From Gemmatimonadota bacterium (GTDB taxonomy: Bacteria; Gemmatimonadota; Gemmatimonadetes; Gemmatimonadales; GWC2-71-9), in the NCBI GenBank assembly GCA_003223395.1, contig QHUZ01000034.1, forward strand, positions 1-64,000: a stretch of DNA of 64,000 bases. The letters run 5' to 3'. Position 1 is the first letter of the stretch. Every line of letters begins with the position of its first letter. Of the stretch, positions 16,434-25,412 are shown piece after piece. A program made the translations under genes and the position numbers. The notes under the pieces were generated by a model. It made no database searches and was not told where the DNA came from. It saw only the letters and a list, made by a program, of their open reading frames with translations.

Positions 16434-17272
16434 CGGCGCAGGTTCGGATCCAACACGTCGCGCAGCGCATCACCCAGCTGCGTGCAGGCGATCACCACCA
16501 ACACGAGCGCCACGCCCGGCGCGGTCGCGACCCAGGGTGCGTTCACCAGCGTGTCGCCACCGGACGCGATCATGTTGCCCCACGAGGGCGTCGGCGCCTG
16601 CACGCCAAGGCCCAGGTACGACAGCCCGCCCTCGAGAATGATTGCGTTGCCGATGCCGAGGGCGGCGGCAACGATGACGGGAGTGAGCGCGTTGGGGAGA
16701 ATGTGGCGGGCCAGGATGCGGAGGCGGCGCGCGCCGACGGCGACCGCCCCTTCGACGAATGGACGCGCGGCGAGCGATCGCACTTCGCCGTGCACCAGCC
16801 GGGCAATGCCCATCCATCCCGTCAGCCCCAGCACCGTCACCACGAGTGTCGTACTCGGCTGCCACAGTGCCGCGAGTAACAGGAGCAGCACCACCCGGGG
16901 CACCGCCAGCGCGAAGTCGGTGAGTCCCAGCAGCGCCAGGGACACAGGCCCGCGCCAGAACCCCGCCAGCGCGCCGACGACCACACCCACCGCGAGCGAT
17001 ATCAACACGGCCAGCACGCCGACACCCATCGAGATGCGCGCGCCGTACACGAGCCGCGTCCACACGTCCCGGCCGAACCGGTCCGTGCCGAGGGGATGAA
17101 AGACGCCATGCGGGTCGCTCGACAGCGGTGGTATGAATCGCGTCGCGACGATGTCGTGTTGCCCGACGGGATCGCCGTTCGTCACGAGCGGGGCGGCGAG
17201 GGCGCACACGACGACGACGAGCAGGACGAGAAAGCCGAACGCGCCGCGCCGGTCCCGCAGCAGCCGTTTCAC
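16430..17272 (-). CDS. Dipeptide/oligosaccharide ABC transporter permease, DppC type
   Basis: The start is GTG 17272, overlapping the DppB stop by 4 bases, giving 280 residues. The longer open frame is only the shadow of DppB. The N-terminal helix is followed by the DppC-specific segment HPLGTDRFGRDVWTRLVYG, then five hydrophobic segments. The EAA loop (VEGAVAVGARRLRILARHILPNA, positions about 180-202) contacts the ATPase. YLGLGVQAPTPSWG near the end is diagnostic of the family. No DppD/DppF ATPase genes are in the window. The stop overlaps that of the convergent esterase gene by 4 bases. Confidence 0.9.
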   Translation of the reverse strand: MKRLLRDRRGAFGFLVLLVVVVCALAAPLVTNGDPVGQHDIVATRFIPPLSSDPHGVFHPLGTDRFGRDVWTRLVYGARISMGVGVLAVLISLAVGVVVGALAGFWRGPVSLALLGLTDFALAVPRVVLLLLLAALWQPSTTLVVTVLGLTGWMGIARLVHGEVRSLAARPFVEGAVAVGARRLRILARHILPNALTPVIVAAALGIGNAIILEGGLSYLGLGVQAPTPSWGNMIASGGDTLVNAPWVATAPGVALVLVVIACTQLGDALRDVLDPNLRR

Positions 17273-18255
17273 GACGGCGCGCTCCCGCCCTGCGCACCCC
17301 GGACACGCGGATCGACCCATGCAGCCAGCACGTCGGCGATCATGTTGCCGGCGACGACCAGGACGGCGCTGATCGCCGTCGCGGCCATCACCACAGGATA
17401 GTCGCGGGCTCGGACGGCCTCCACGAGCACCCGACCGACACCCGGCCACGCGAACACCGCTTCCACGAACACGGCGCCCGAGAACAACGCCGGGAGCGAC
17501 AGACCCAGCATCGTCACCACCGGCGTGAGCGCGTTGCGCAGCGCATGATGGCTTACGACGCGCCGCGGTTTCAGTCCTTTGGCGTACGCCGTCGTGATGA
17601 ACGGCTGGCTCAGCGTCTCGAGCATGCCGCCGCGGACGAATCGCGCGGCTCCCCCGATCCCAACGAGTGTCAGCGTCGCCAGCGGCAGGGCGAGATGTCG
17701 CAGGCGATCGATCACCCAGCCCGCGCCCTGCAAATAATCGGAGTCCAGGCCGGCGATTCCGAACGCCGGAAGCACCCGCGCCCAATACGTGAAGAGGAGG
17801 ACGAGCATCAGCCCGAGCCAGTAGCCCGGCATCGCGAACAGCGTGACGGTCGATACGGAAAGCAGCGTATCGAGTCGCGATCCACTTCGAGCCGCCTGGA
17901 CGGCGCCGATCGCGAGACCGATGAGGTAGCTGAGCAGCAACGACAGCGCGATCAGCCAGGCGGTGTGGCGCCACGCGGCGGCCAGGAGCCCGCGTACTGG
18001 CCGGCCCTTGGCAATGCTGTTTCCCCAATCGCCACGCGCGAAACGACTCAACCAGGTTGCGAACTGCGCCGGCAGGGGACGGTCGAGCCCAAGCGCCGTC
18101 CGCTGGTCCGCGCGCTGCTCAGCCGTTGCGGCCGGGCCGAGCATTATGTCGCTAGGATCGCCTGGTGCCAGGTGCAACAAGAAGAACGTGAGCGTCACGA
18201 CGCCGAGCACGACGGCAATTCCGGCGAGCAGACGATGTCCGAACCGGGCGAGCAT
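17269..18255 (-). CDS. Dipeptide/oligosaccharide ABC transporter permease, DppB type
   Basis: The 328-residue protein has an N-terminal helix (VVTLTFFLLHLAPGDP) with the conserved PGDP. The GLDRPLPAQFATWL periplasmic segment, six membrane segments and the EAA motif (TAYAKGLKPRRVVSHHALRNA) complete the DppB pattern. It heads a two-gene minus-strand unit with dppC and is 46 bases from the divergent binding-protein gene, so they probably share a regulatory region. Family-5 systems import peptides, but also oligosaccharides in some bacteria. The neighbouring GH38 and heparinase genes favour sugars here (inference). Confidence 0.9.
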   Translation of the reverse strand: MLARFGHRLLAGIAVVLGVVTLTFFLLHLAPGDPSDIMLGPAATAEQRADQRTALGLDRPLPAQFATWLSRFARGDWGNSIAKGRPVRGLLAAAWRHTAWLIALSLLLSYLIGLAIGAVQAARSGSRLDTLLSVSTVTLFAMPGYWLGLMLVLLFTYWARVLPAFGIAGLDSDYLQGAGWVIDRLRHLALPLATLTLVGIGGAARFVRGGMLETLSQPFITTAYAKGLKPRRVVSHHALRNALTPVVTMLGLSLPALFSGAVFVEAVFAWPGVGRVLVEAVRARDYPVVMAATAISAVLVVAGNMIADVLAAWVDPRVRGAQGGSAPS

Positions 18256-18301
18256 CGCCGGGAATCTCGCGCCACCCCTCGTGCCCCGCTAGAATCCGTG
18301 C

Positions 18302-19768
18302 GTGTCGCGCGTGGTCGTGCCCATGCTGCTGGCGATGGCAGTCCTGATGACGTGCGCTTGCGGCGACGAGGCCGTGCGCCGCGGCGGCACGGTCTTGTTT
18401 GCCTCCGGCGCCGATCTCCAAAGCATCAACCCGCTGCTCACGCTGCACCCGCTCGCCCGTCAGGTGCAACGCTACGTGTTGCTCATGACGCTCGCCCGCT
18501 ACGACTCGCTCCTCGTGCCCAGGCCGTACCTCGCGCGCAGCTGGCGCTGGTCGGACGGCGGACGCGCGCTGACCTTCCGGCTGCGGACCGACGTGCGCTG
18601 GCACGACGGCAGTGCGACGACAGCGCGGGATGTCGTCTGGACGCTGCAGGCGGCGCGCGATCCGGCCACCGGCTACCCCCGATACACGGAGCTGCAGGCG
18701 GTGACGGCGGTCGCGGCGTTGGATGACTCGACCGTCGAGCTGCGATTTGCCGACGCGACGGTGCCCCGCGCTGGGGCAGAGCTGCCCGACGTCCTCACCG
18801 ACCTCGCGATTCTGCCCGCCCATCTGCTCGACAGCGTGCCGCACGCTCGGCTGCGGGACGCCTCGTGGAACGTGAATCCGGTTGGCAACGGACCCTTCCG
18901 GTTCGTCACACACGAACCAAACCGGCGCTGGGTGTTCACGCGCAACGCCGATTTTCCTCGTGACCTCGGGGGGCCACCACAAGTCGAACGGCTGATCATC
19001 GTCGTCGTCGACGAGCCGATGGTCAAACTCTCGGCGCTCGTTTCCGGCGAGCTCGACTTCGCGGGGATCAGTCCTCAGCATGCCGCGTTTGTGCGCCGTC
19101 ATCATGAGCTCGCGCTGCGCGAGTATCCGCTGATCTTCCCGTACGGCCTCGTCTTCAACACGCGCCGGCCGCCCTTCAACGACCCGCGCGCGCGATTTGC
19201 GGCTGCCCTGGCGATCGACCGGCAGGAAATCGTGGATGGCTACCTCTTCGGCTTCGGGACGGTCGCGGAGGGACCGGTGCCGCCGGGTGTACCGCACTAC
19301 GCCGCGCCGCCGTTCGTCCCGTTCGCGCCCGATTCGGCGCGGCGACTCGTGGCCGCGCTCGGCGCGACGCCCCGCTTCGAGTTGCTCACCGTGGGAAGTG
19401 GCGAGGCAGCGCTCGAGCAGATGTTGCAAGCGCGTCTCAACGCGGCCGGCTTCGAGGTGACCATTCGCCAGCTGGAGAACGCGACGTTCCAGGCCCGCCT
19501 GAACGGAGAGCAACACGATTTTGCCGCGGCGGTTACGGGAATCTCGGGAGATCCAGACCTCGGCTATCTGCAATCTCTGGGCAAACTCACGGGCATTTTC
19601 GTCCCCGCCGATCCGGTTGCCGCGCAGCGCGTCTTCGCGGAGCAGATGCCGGTTGTGTGGCTGTATCACGCGCGCGGCGTGCAGGCCATGAACAGTCGAG
19701 TACTCGGCGTCCGCATGGACATGCGAGGCGAGCTGCCGACCGTGGCCACCTGGCGCGTGCAGCCATGA
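18302..19768 (+). CDS. Family-5 extracellular solute-binding lipoprotein
   Basis: This 488-residue protein starts at GTG. It has a hydrophobic signal with a Cys at residue 18 or 20 (LMTCAC), suggesting a lipoprotein. The SBP_bac_5 family features are INPLLT, the block LARSWRWSDGGRALTFRLR, and VRWHDGSATTARDVVWTL, which matches the family signature WHDG.P.TA.DV. AALAIDRQEIVDGYLFG and the C-terminal segment follow. It partners with the divergent dppBC genes and is the first gene of a plus-strand run through the aminotransferase. It overlaps the GHMP kinase gene by 4 bases. Confidence 0.9.
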   Translation: MSRVVVPMLLAMAVLMTCACGDEAVRRGGTVLFASGADLQSINPLLTLHPLARQVQRYVLLMTLARYDSLLVPRPYLARSWRWSDGGRALTFRLRTDVRWHDGSATTARDVVWTLQAARDPATGYPRYTELQAVTAVAALDDSTVELRFADATVPRAGAELPDVLTDLAILPAHLLDSVPHARLRDASWNVNPVGNGPFRFVTHEPNRRWVFTRNADFPRDLGGPPQVERLIIVVVDEPMVKLSALVSGELDFAGISPQHAAFVRRHHELALREYPLIFPYGLVFNTRRPPFNDPRARFAAALAIDRQEIVDGYLFGFGTVAEGPVPPGVPHYAAPPFVPFAPDSARRLVAALGATPRFELLTVGSGEAALEQMLQARLNAAGFEVTIRQLENATFQARLNGEQHDFAAAVTGISGDPDLGYLQSLGKLTGIFVPADPVAAQRVFAEQMPVVWLYHARGVQAMNSRVLGVRMDMRGELPTVATWRVQP

Positions 19769-20778
19769 GGCGGCGGGATCTTCCCACTACGTTTCACGCG
19801 ACGGCGCCGCTGCGGCTGGACTTTGCGGGAGGATGGACCGATGTCGCGCCGTTCTCGGCGCGTGAAGGTGGAGTCGTGGTGAACGGTGCGATCGCGCTAC
19901 GCGCGCATGTCGAGCTGCACCTCGGCGGGACGCTGCTGCGCCTCGTGTCTGAAGAGCTCGGCGAGACGCTCGAGTGCGCGAACTCGGGTGGACTCGTTCC
20001 CCACGGCAAGCTCCCCCTGCTCACGGCGGCACTGCGGCGGTTTCCGGTGCTCGGCGGTTTCACGCTGACGACGCGATGCGATGCGCCTCCGGGCTCGGGG
20101 CTGGGGAGCTCGGGCGCGCTCGGCGTCGCGCTGGTGGGCGTGCTGACGCGCGCGCGCCAGGAGGTGCTCAACGGTGCGGAATTTGCCGACCACGCGTGGC
20201 AGGTGGAGACCATCGAGGCCGAGCTGCCTGGCGGCAAGCAGGATCAGTACGGTGCGGCGCTCGGCGGTTTCCATCGTTTCAGCTTCCGCGATCCCGACGT
20301 GGGCGTCGAGCCTGTGACACTGGATCCGGCGTTCGCTGCCGCGCTCGAGCACCAGACATTGATTTGCTACACCAACAAATCTCGAGTTTCAGGTGACACG
20401 ATTTCACGAGTGATGGGGGCCTACGAGCGTGGCGATACGAAGGTGACGGGCGCCCTGCGCGGGTTGAAGGACACGGGAAACGCGATGGCCGAAGCGCTGC
20501 GTGCCGGGGACCTGGCGCGCGTCGGGACTCTGCTCAGCGAAAACTGGCAACACCAGCAGGTACTCGATCCCGGGATGCGAACCACCGAAATGGGGCAGCT
20601 CGAGGCCGCGGCCACCAAGGCCGGCGCGCTCGGTGGGAAGGCGGCGGGTGCCGGCGCGGGTGGCTGCATGTTTTTCTTGATGCGTGGCGACGCCCGCGAG
20701 GCAGCGAACGCCGTCGCCAGCGCCGGCGCAAGAGTGTTGCCGCTGTCGTGGGCGCCCGAGGGAGTCCGGACGTGGTGA
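19765..20778 (+). CDS. GHMP sugar kinase, heptose-7-phosphate kinase (HddA) type
   Basis: The start ATG overlaps the binding-protein stop (ATGA), giving 337 residues. Motif 1 is PLRLDFAGGWTD, typical of the HddA / L-fucokinase branch. The ATP loop PPGSGLGSSGALGVAL is at about residues 108-123. QDQYGAALGGFH and a C-terminal GGKAAGAGAGGCMFF motif 3 follow. Relatives phosphorylate D-glycero-D-manno-heptose 7-phosphate or related sugars at C1. No other heptose pathway genes are nearby, so a kinase for a sugar released by the local hydrolases is equally possible. Confidence 0.85.
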   Translation: MRRRDLPTTFHATAPLRLDFAGGWTDVAPFSAREGGVVVNGAIALRAHVELHLGGTLLRLVSEELGETLECANSGGLVPHGKLPLLTAALRRFPVLGGFTLTTRCDAPPGSGLGSSGALGVALVGVLTRARQEVLNGAEFADHAWQVETIEAELPGGKQDQYGAALGGFHRFSFRDPDVGVEPVTLDPAFAAALEHQTLICYTNKSRVSGDTISRVMGAYERGDTKVTGALRGLKDTGNAMAEALRAGDLARVGTLLSENWQHQQVLDPGMRTTEMGQLEAAATKAGALGGKAAGAGAGGCMFFLMRGDAREAANAVASAGARVLPLSWAPEGVRTW

Positions 20779-23552
20779 CCGCCGAAGAGCTCGCCGCGCG
20801 CGCGCAGGACGTCCGCGGCTCGCGTGACCTCACCGCGCTGTTGGCGCATCTGCGTGAGCGCGGACGGCCGCTGCTCGAGCGCATGCCGGTCATCCCGGAG
20901 CACAAGGCGGTACTCACCGTGGACGGGGGCGTCTGTCCCGATGACGGGACGGCGCTCACGTTCGATCCCTGGAGTCCGGAGGAGCATCGATGTCCGCGCT
21001 GCGGCAAGACGTGGCGCGGCGAGCGCCACACCTGGAGCTGGACGCGCTATCAACACCTCTGGCTTGCCGAGCGTGCCGCGCACCTGGCGACCCTCGCGGG
21101 GTTGGGTGACGAGACCGATCGTCCCGCGGCGCTGCGCGCTCGCGAGATCCTCAACGCCTACGCGCAGCGTTACTGGCGCTATCCCAACCGCGACAACGTG
21201 CTCGGCCCCAGCCGCCTTTTTTTCTCTACGTATCTCGAATCGTTGTGGACATGCAACTTCGTTGCCGCGGCCGCGCTGCTGCGCGCCTGTGAGCATCTCG
21301 ACGACGCGACCACCCGCGCCGTAAATCAGATCGTGGAAGAAGCAGCGACACTCATCGGGGAGTACGACGAGGGGTTCTCGAACCGGCAAACGTGGAACAA
21401 CGCGGCGCTCGCCGCCGCCGCGGTGTGGTTCGAAGATGAAGAGCTCGCGCAGCGTGCCATCGAAGGCGAGACGGGTCTCATCGCCCATCTGGTGCGTGGG
21501 TACGGGCGCGACGGCATGTGGTACGAAGGAGAGAACTACCATCTGTTCGCGTTGCGGGGCCTGCTGACCGGGGCCGCGTGGGCGCGACTCGCCGGAATCG
21601 ATTTTCGCGAGGATCAGCGACTCGCGGACCGGCTGACTGCCGCGCTCGTCGCGCCATCGTTGACCGCGTTGCCCGACTTCACGTATCCGGCGCGCAAAGA
21701 CTCACGCTTCCGGGTCTCGCTGGCGCAGCCGGGATATCTGGAGCTGTGGGAAATCGGACTCGCCAGACTCGTGCGCCGTGCGCCGGACGCCACAGGCGGA
21801 ATTGATCTCGGGGCCTGGCTTGCGGCGCTGTATCAGGTGCCGCCGCCAACCCCGGAGCCACAGGAATCCTATCTGCACGACGCGGGCGCACAGCGCACGG
21901 CGCACGGCGGACGCATTTCGTTGTCCTGGTGGTCGTTGCTGGAGATGCTGCCGGACCTTCCCGCGAGCGAGGCAGCGTGGGAGCCGAAGACTGTCCTGCT
22001 CGAGAGCCAAGGCCTGGCGGTGCTCCGGCGGGGCAGCCGCTACGTGAGTCTCGAGTGCGGTCCGCAAGGCGGCGGTCACGGCCATCCCGACCGGCTGCAG
22101 CTGATGCTGCATGCGGACGGCGTGTACTGGCTTCCTGACCCGGGCACGGGCTCGTACGTCGCGCACGATCTGTTCTGGTACCGTTCGACGCTGGCACACA
22201 ACGCCCCGCGCCTGGATGGAGAATCGCAGCCGCCGGGCAACGCCAGCTGCGAGTGCTTCGACGACCTGGGTGAGTGGGCGTGGGTCCAGGGGCGATTCAA
22301 CGCCTTCACTCGTATGGTGGCGACGGGGCCCGCCTATCTCATCGACGTGACGGTGTTCGGCGGGCAGGAAGAACACCTGCTCGAGCTGCCGTGGCATATG
22401 GCGGGTCGCGGCCAGGTGGAGACGCGGGGCCGCTGGGTGACTGACGAGCTGCCGGACGAGTTTGTCACGCGCGTGCAACGCTTTGTTCCGGATGCCGGGG
22501 GGGAGCCGGTGGTAGTGTCGCATCACGAGCAGCGCGCTCAGCTCACGGCGCATTTCGTCTTCGACGGCGCGCTGCTGGAAATGGAAGGACCCGGCCTCCC
22601 CGGCGATCCCGCGCGTGCGAAGTTCTACGTTGTGCGCGCGCTCGGACGCAACCCTCGCTTCATCACCCTGCTCGAGACCCATCAGGACCAGCCCGTGATT
22701 CGTTCCGTGCGCATGCGTGGCGATACGGTCGAGGTCGAGACGAACGCAGGTGTGGAGCGACACCGGTTCGGCAGATCGGAATGGATCGTCGAGCGGGAAG
22801 GGCAGAGTGCGGTGGCGCTGGGGGGGCACCGGGAGGAAATGCCGCCGTTCGTGCCGCTCCTCGAAATCGATGTTCCCACACCCGCGACGGCCCCGGCGTT
22901 CCGGGTCGGCGGATCGCCGCCGCTCGACGGGACACTCGCCGGCTTCGACCCGTCGGAGCCGCTGGAGCTGGGCCTGGAGGACCAATATCGGCGCAGCGAG
23001 GACGCGTATCCCGGTCCGGAAGATTTTTCCGCGGTGGCGTACGCCGCGTGGGACGAGGCCGCGCTGTATCTCGCCGTCGAGGTGACCAAGCCGGATCTCG
23101 TGCTGCGACCAGCGAACGCGCCGCCGCTGAAGCTGGACAACGAGCCGGACGAGATCCATTCCGACGGGCTGCAAGTGTACCTTGGCGCTGCGCGCCGTCA
23201 CGCCACCGATGATGTCGGGGCGCCGGTTGGCTATCTCATCATCCCGAATGACGACGGTCACTCCATCCGCGCCCGCGCCACCACCGACACACACGGGACT
23301 ACTGGAGTGGTGAGCGGTGGCTGGGGCCGGACCGACACCGGCTATTGCGTGACCGTAGCGATCCCGTGGCCTGCGGGCGCATATCCCCACGCGGGCGGCC
23401 GCGTGAGCTTCGATCTCATCATCAATGAAATGCTCCCCGGCCACCTGCGGCGCGTGGGCCAGCTGGTCTGGAGCGGCGGCGGTGGGTGGGTATGGTTGCG
23501 GGGCGATCGCCAGGACCCGAAACGGTTCGGCATTCTGGAGCTCGTGGGATGA
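20775..23552 (+). CDS. Heparinase II/III-like polysaccharide lyase with C-terminal CBM9-like domain
   Basis: The start is GTG 20775 inside the kinase stop, giving 925 residues with no signal peptide. A small four-Cys treble (CPDDG...CPRCGKTW, about residues 54-77) precedes an alpha-helical toroid. GMWYEGENYHLFALRG carries the likely catalytic Tyr/His. The heparinase II/III beta domain has GGHGHPDRLQLMLHADG (about 432-448) and PDPGTGSY. The last 200 residues (about 715-920) match a CBM9-like sugar-binding fold (AAWDEAALYLAVEV, DGLQVYLGA). Lyases of this group cleave uronic-acid glycans. It overlaps the next gene by 4 bases. Confidence 0.85.
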   Translation: MTAEELAARAQDVRGSRDLTALLAHLRERGRPLLERMPVIPEHKAVLTVDGGVCPDDGTALTFDPWSPEEHRCPRCGKTWRGERHTWSWTRYQHLWLAERAAHLATLAGLGDETDRPAALRAREILNAYAQRYWRYPNRDNVLGPSRLFFSTYLESLWTCNFVAAAALLRACEHLDDATTRAVNQIVEEAATLIGEYDEGFSNRQTWNNAALAAAAVWFEDEELAQRAIEGETGLIAHLVRGYGRDGMWYEGENYHLFALRGLLTGAAWARLAGIDFREDQRLADRLTAALVAPSLTALPDFTYPARKDSRFRVSLAQPGYLELWEIGLARLVRRAPDATGGIDLGAWLAALYQVPPPTPEPQESYLHDAGAQRTAHGGRISLSWWSLLEMLPDLPASEAAWEPKTVLLESQGLAVLRRGSRYVSLECGPQGGGHGHPDRLQLMLHADGVYWLPDPGTGSYVAHDLFWYRSTLAHNAPRLDGESQPPGNASCECFDDLGEWAWVQGRFNAFTRMVATGPAYLIDVTVFGGQEEHLLELPWHMAGRGQVETRGRWVTDELPDEFVTRVQRFVPDAGGEPVVVSHHEQRAQLTAHFVFDGALLEMEGPGLPGDPARAKFYVVRALGRNPRFITLLETHQDQPVIRSVRMRGDTVEVETNAGVERHRFGRSEWIVEREGQSAVALGGHREEMPPFVPLLEIDVPTPATAPAFRVGGSPPLDGTLAGFDPSEPLELGLEDQYRRSEDAYPGPEDFSAVAYAAWDEAALYLAVEVTKPDLVLRPANAPPLKLDNEPDEIHSDGLQVYLGAARRHATDDVGAPVGYLIIPNDDGHSIRARATTDTHGTTGVVSGGWGRTDTGYCVTVAIPWPAGAYPHAGGRVSFDLIINEMLPGHLRRVGQLVWSGGGGWVWLRGDRQDPKRFGILELVG

Positions 23553-24301
23553 TTACCATCGTTCTGCACGAGCCTCAGGATCTCGTCAACATCGCGCATG
23601 TCGTGCGCGGCATGAAGAACTTTGGCGTGGGCGACCTGCGGCTCGTGAACCCGCGCGAGTATGAAGCGTACCGGGTTGAGGGCATCGCGCACCAGACACA
23701 GGACGTGCTTGCGCGCGTGCGGACGTATGCGACGCTCGAAGCGGCGCTGGCCGATTGCGTGCACATCGTCGGGTTCACGGCGCGCGGTCGGACGGCGAAG
23801 CGAAATCTGCAGCGTCCCCGCGAGGCGGCGGCCGAACTGGTTGCGCTGGCCGAGGGCGGGGGAGGGCCGGTCGCCTTACTCTTCGGGCGTGAGGATAAGG
23901 GTCTCTCGAACGATGCGCTCGATCGCTGCCACCGGGTCGTCACGATTCCCAGCGATCCGAGTTACGCCTCGCTCAATCTGGGGCATGCGGTCATCATCAT
24001 GTTGTACGAGCTGGCGCTCGCGCGGGGTGCCGAGACGCGTCCATTCAAGGCGCCCCGGCGACCGTCGGCGCCGCCTGACGCCGCGGAGCTCGAGCGCCTG
24101 TTTGCGGATGTCGCCCGTGCGCTGCACGCGATCGAATTCTTCAAGACGCGCAATGCGGCCGGCGTGATGCGGACGATGCGAGAGATTGCCCATCGGGTCC
24201 CGCTGGACGCTCGCGAGGTGAAACTGTTGCGGGCCATGGCCATCGAGGTGACCAAATACGGTGAACGACTGGCGCGTTCCGGGCTTCACGTCGACCGGTA
24301 G
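23549..24301 (+). CDS. TrmH/SpoU family RNA methyltransferase, TrmJ-like
   Basis: The 250-residue start at ATG 23549 is coupled to the lyase stop (ATGA). SPOUT motifs are visible: N-terminal VLHEPQDLVNIAHVVRGMKN, LLFGREDKGLSNDAL and IPSDPSYASLNLGHAV, which forms the SAM-binding trefoil knot. The C-terminal helical extension with LFADVARALHAIEFFK and REIAHRVPLDAREVKLLR is like that of TrmJ, which 2'-O-methylates tRNA position 32. It is a housekeeping RNA enzyme placed inside a sugar-degradation operon, which is odd. Confidence 0.9.
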   Translation: MITIVLHEPQDLVNIAHVVRGMKNFGVGDLRLVNPREYEAYRVEGIAHQTQDVLARVRTYATLEAALADCVHIVGFTARGRTAKRNLQRPREAAAELVALAEGGGGPVALLFGREDKGLSNDALDRCHRVVTIPSDPSYASLNLGHAVIIMLYELALARGAETRPFKAPRRPSAPPDAAELERLFADVARALHAIEFFKTRNAAGVMRTMREIAHRVPLDAREVKLLRAMAIEVTKYGERLARSGLHVDR

Positions 24302-25412
24302 CAAGCGCCCCGACGCGCTCTTCGGGACACCTGCGCGCATGACGCGGGCATCGGGCTGCCGCGTCTGGGACGAGAACGGCCGCGAGCATATCGATTTCGT
24401 GATGGCGCTCGGCGCGGTGGCGCTCGGATATGGCCACCCCGATGTCAATCGCGCAGCGACGGCGGCGATCGCCGCCGGTGTCGTGGGGCCGCTGCCCCCG
24501 GTCGCCGAGGAAGAGCTGGCCGAGGCGCTGTGCGACCAGATCCCCTGGCTCGAGCGGGTGCGCTTTCTCAAGACCGGCGCCGAGGCGGTCGCCGCGGCGG
24601 TGCGCCTGGCGCGCGTCGCGACCGGGCGTGACGAAGTCCTGGGCTGTGGCTACCACGGCTGGCTCGATTGGTGCCAGGGCGCGACCGAGGGCGTGCCGGC
24701 GCCGGTGCGCAATCTCTTCGCGGAATTGCCGTTCAACGACGTCGCCGCCGGGCGCGAGATGATTCGCGCGCGCGCGCCGCGCCTCGCCGCGGTCGTGGTG
24801 GAGCCGGTGATCGTGTCCGAGCCCACGCGCGAATGGCTGCAGATGCTGCGCGTCGAGACCGAGCGCGCGGGCGCAATCCTGATCTTTGACGAGATCAAGA
24901 CGGCCTTCCGACTCGCGATCGGGGGCGCGGTCGCGCGCTACCACGTGACGCCGGCGCCCGACCTCGTCGTGCTGGGCAAGGCGCTGGCAAACGGATTTCC
25001 GCTCGCGGCGGTGGGCGGCCGGGCCGATCTGATGAACGCCGCGAGCCGCACCTGGATTTCTTCGACGCTGGCGACGGAGGGTGTGGCGCTCGCGGCCGCG
25101 CGCGCGACGCTGGACGTGTTCGTGCGGGACGACGTCTGCGGTCATCTCCATCGCGTCGGGACACGGCTGTTGCACGGCCTGCACGAGGTGCAACGCGCGC
25201 ACGCGGGAATAGTGACGGGAGTCGCCGGTATCGCTGAGATGTGCTTCCTGCATTGCGCGACCGAGGATCTGTCGCGTGCCGTGGCAGTGCAGGCCGCCGG
25301 GCGCGGCCTGTTGTTCAAGCGCACGGCGTACAACTTCGTCTCCCTGGCGCACGACGAGAGCACGGTGGACCGTGCCCTCGCCATGCTGCATGAGGCCCTG
25401 CGCGCGAGCTAG
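24261..25412 (+). CDS. Class-III PLP aminotransferase, glutamate-1-semialdehyde aminomutase-like
   Basis: This 383-residue protein starts at GTG and overlaps the methyltransferase by 41 bases; an ATG at 24340 would remove conserved N-terminal sequence. Fold-type I features are DFVMALGAVALGYGHP, LKTGAEAVAAAVRLAR, YHGWLDWCQG, and EPVIVSEPTREWLQ. IFDEIKTAFRLA has the PLP-binding Asp, and LGKALANGFPLAAVGG carries the catalytic Lys. It is shorter than HemL (about 430) and lacks its N-terminal segment. In this context it may act on an amino-sugar or ketose rather than in haem synthesis. Confidence 0.85.
   Translation: MNDWRVPGFTSTGSKRPDALFGTPARMTRASGCRVWDENGREHIDFVMALGAVALGYGHPDVNRAATAAIAAGVVGPLPPVAEEELAEALCDQIPWLERVRFLKTGAEAVAAAVRLARVATGRDEVLGCGYHGWLDWCQGATEGVPAPVRNLFAELPFNDVAAGREMIRARAPRLAAVVVEPVIVSEPTREWLQMLRVETERAGAILIFDEIKTAFRLAIGGAVARYHVTPAPDLVVLGKALANGFPLAAVGGRADLMNAASRTWISSTLATEGVALAAARATLDVFVRDDVCGHLHRVGTRLLHGLHEVQRAHAGIVTGVAGIAEMCFLHCATEDLSRAVAVQAAGRGLLFKRTAYNFVSLAHDESTVDRALAMLHEALRAS

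Noticed and set aside
16430-18028. 532-residue frame covering both DppC and upstream sequence
   Set aside because: Its N-terminal 250 residues are the antisense-frame shadow of dppB. The proper start is GTG 17272 coupled to the dppB stop.
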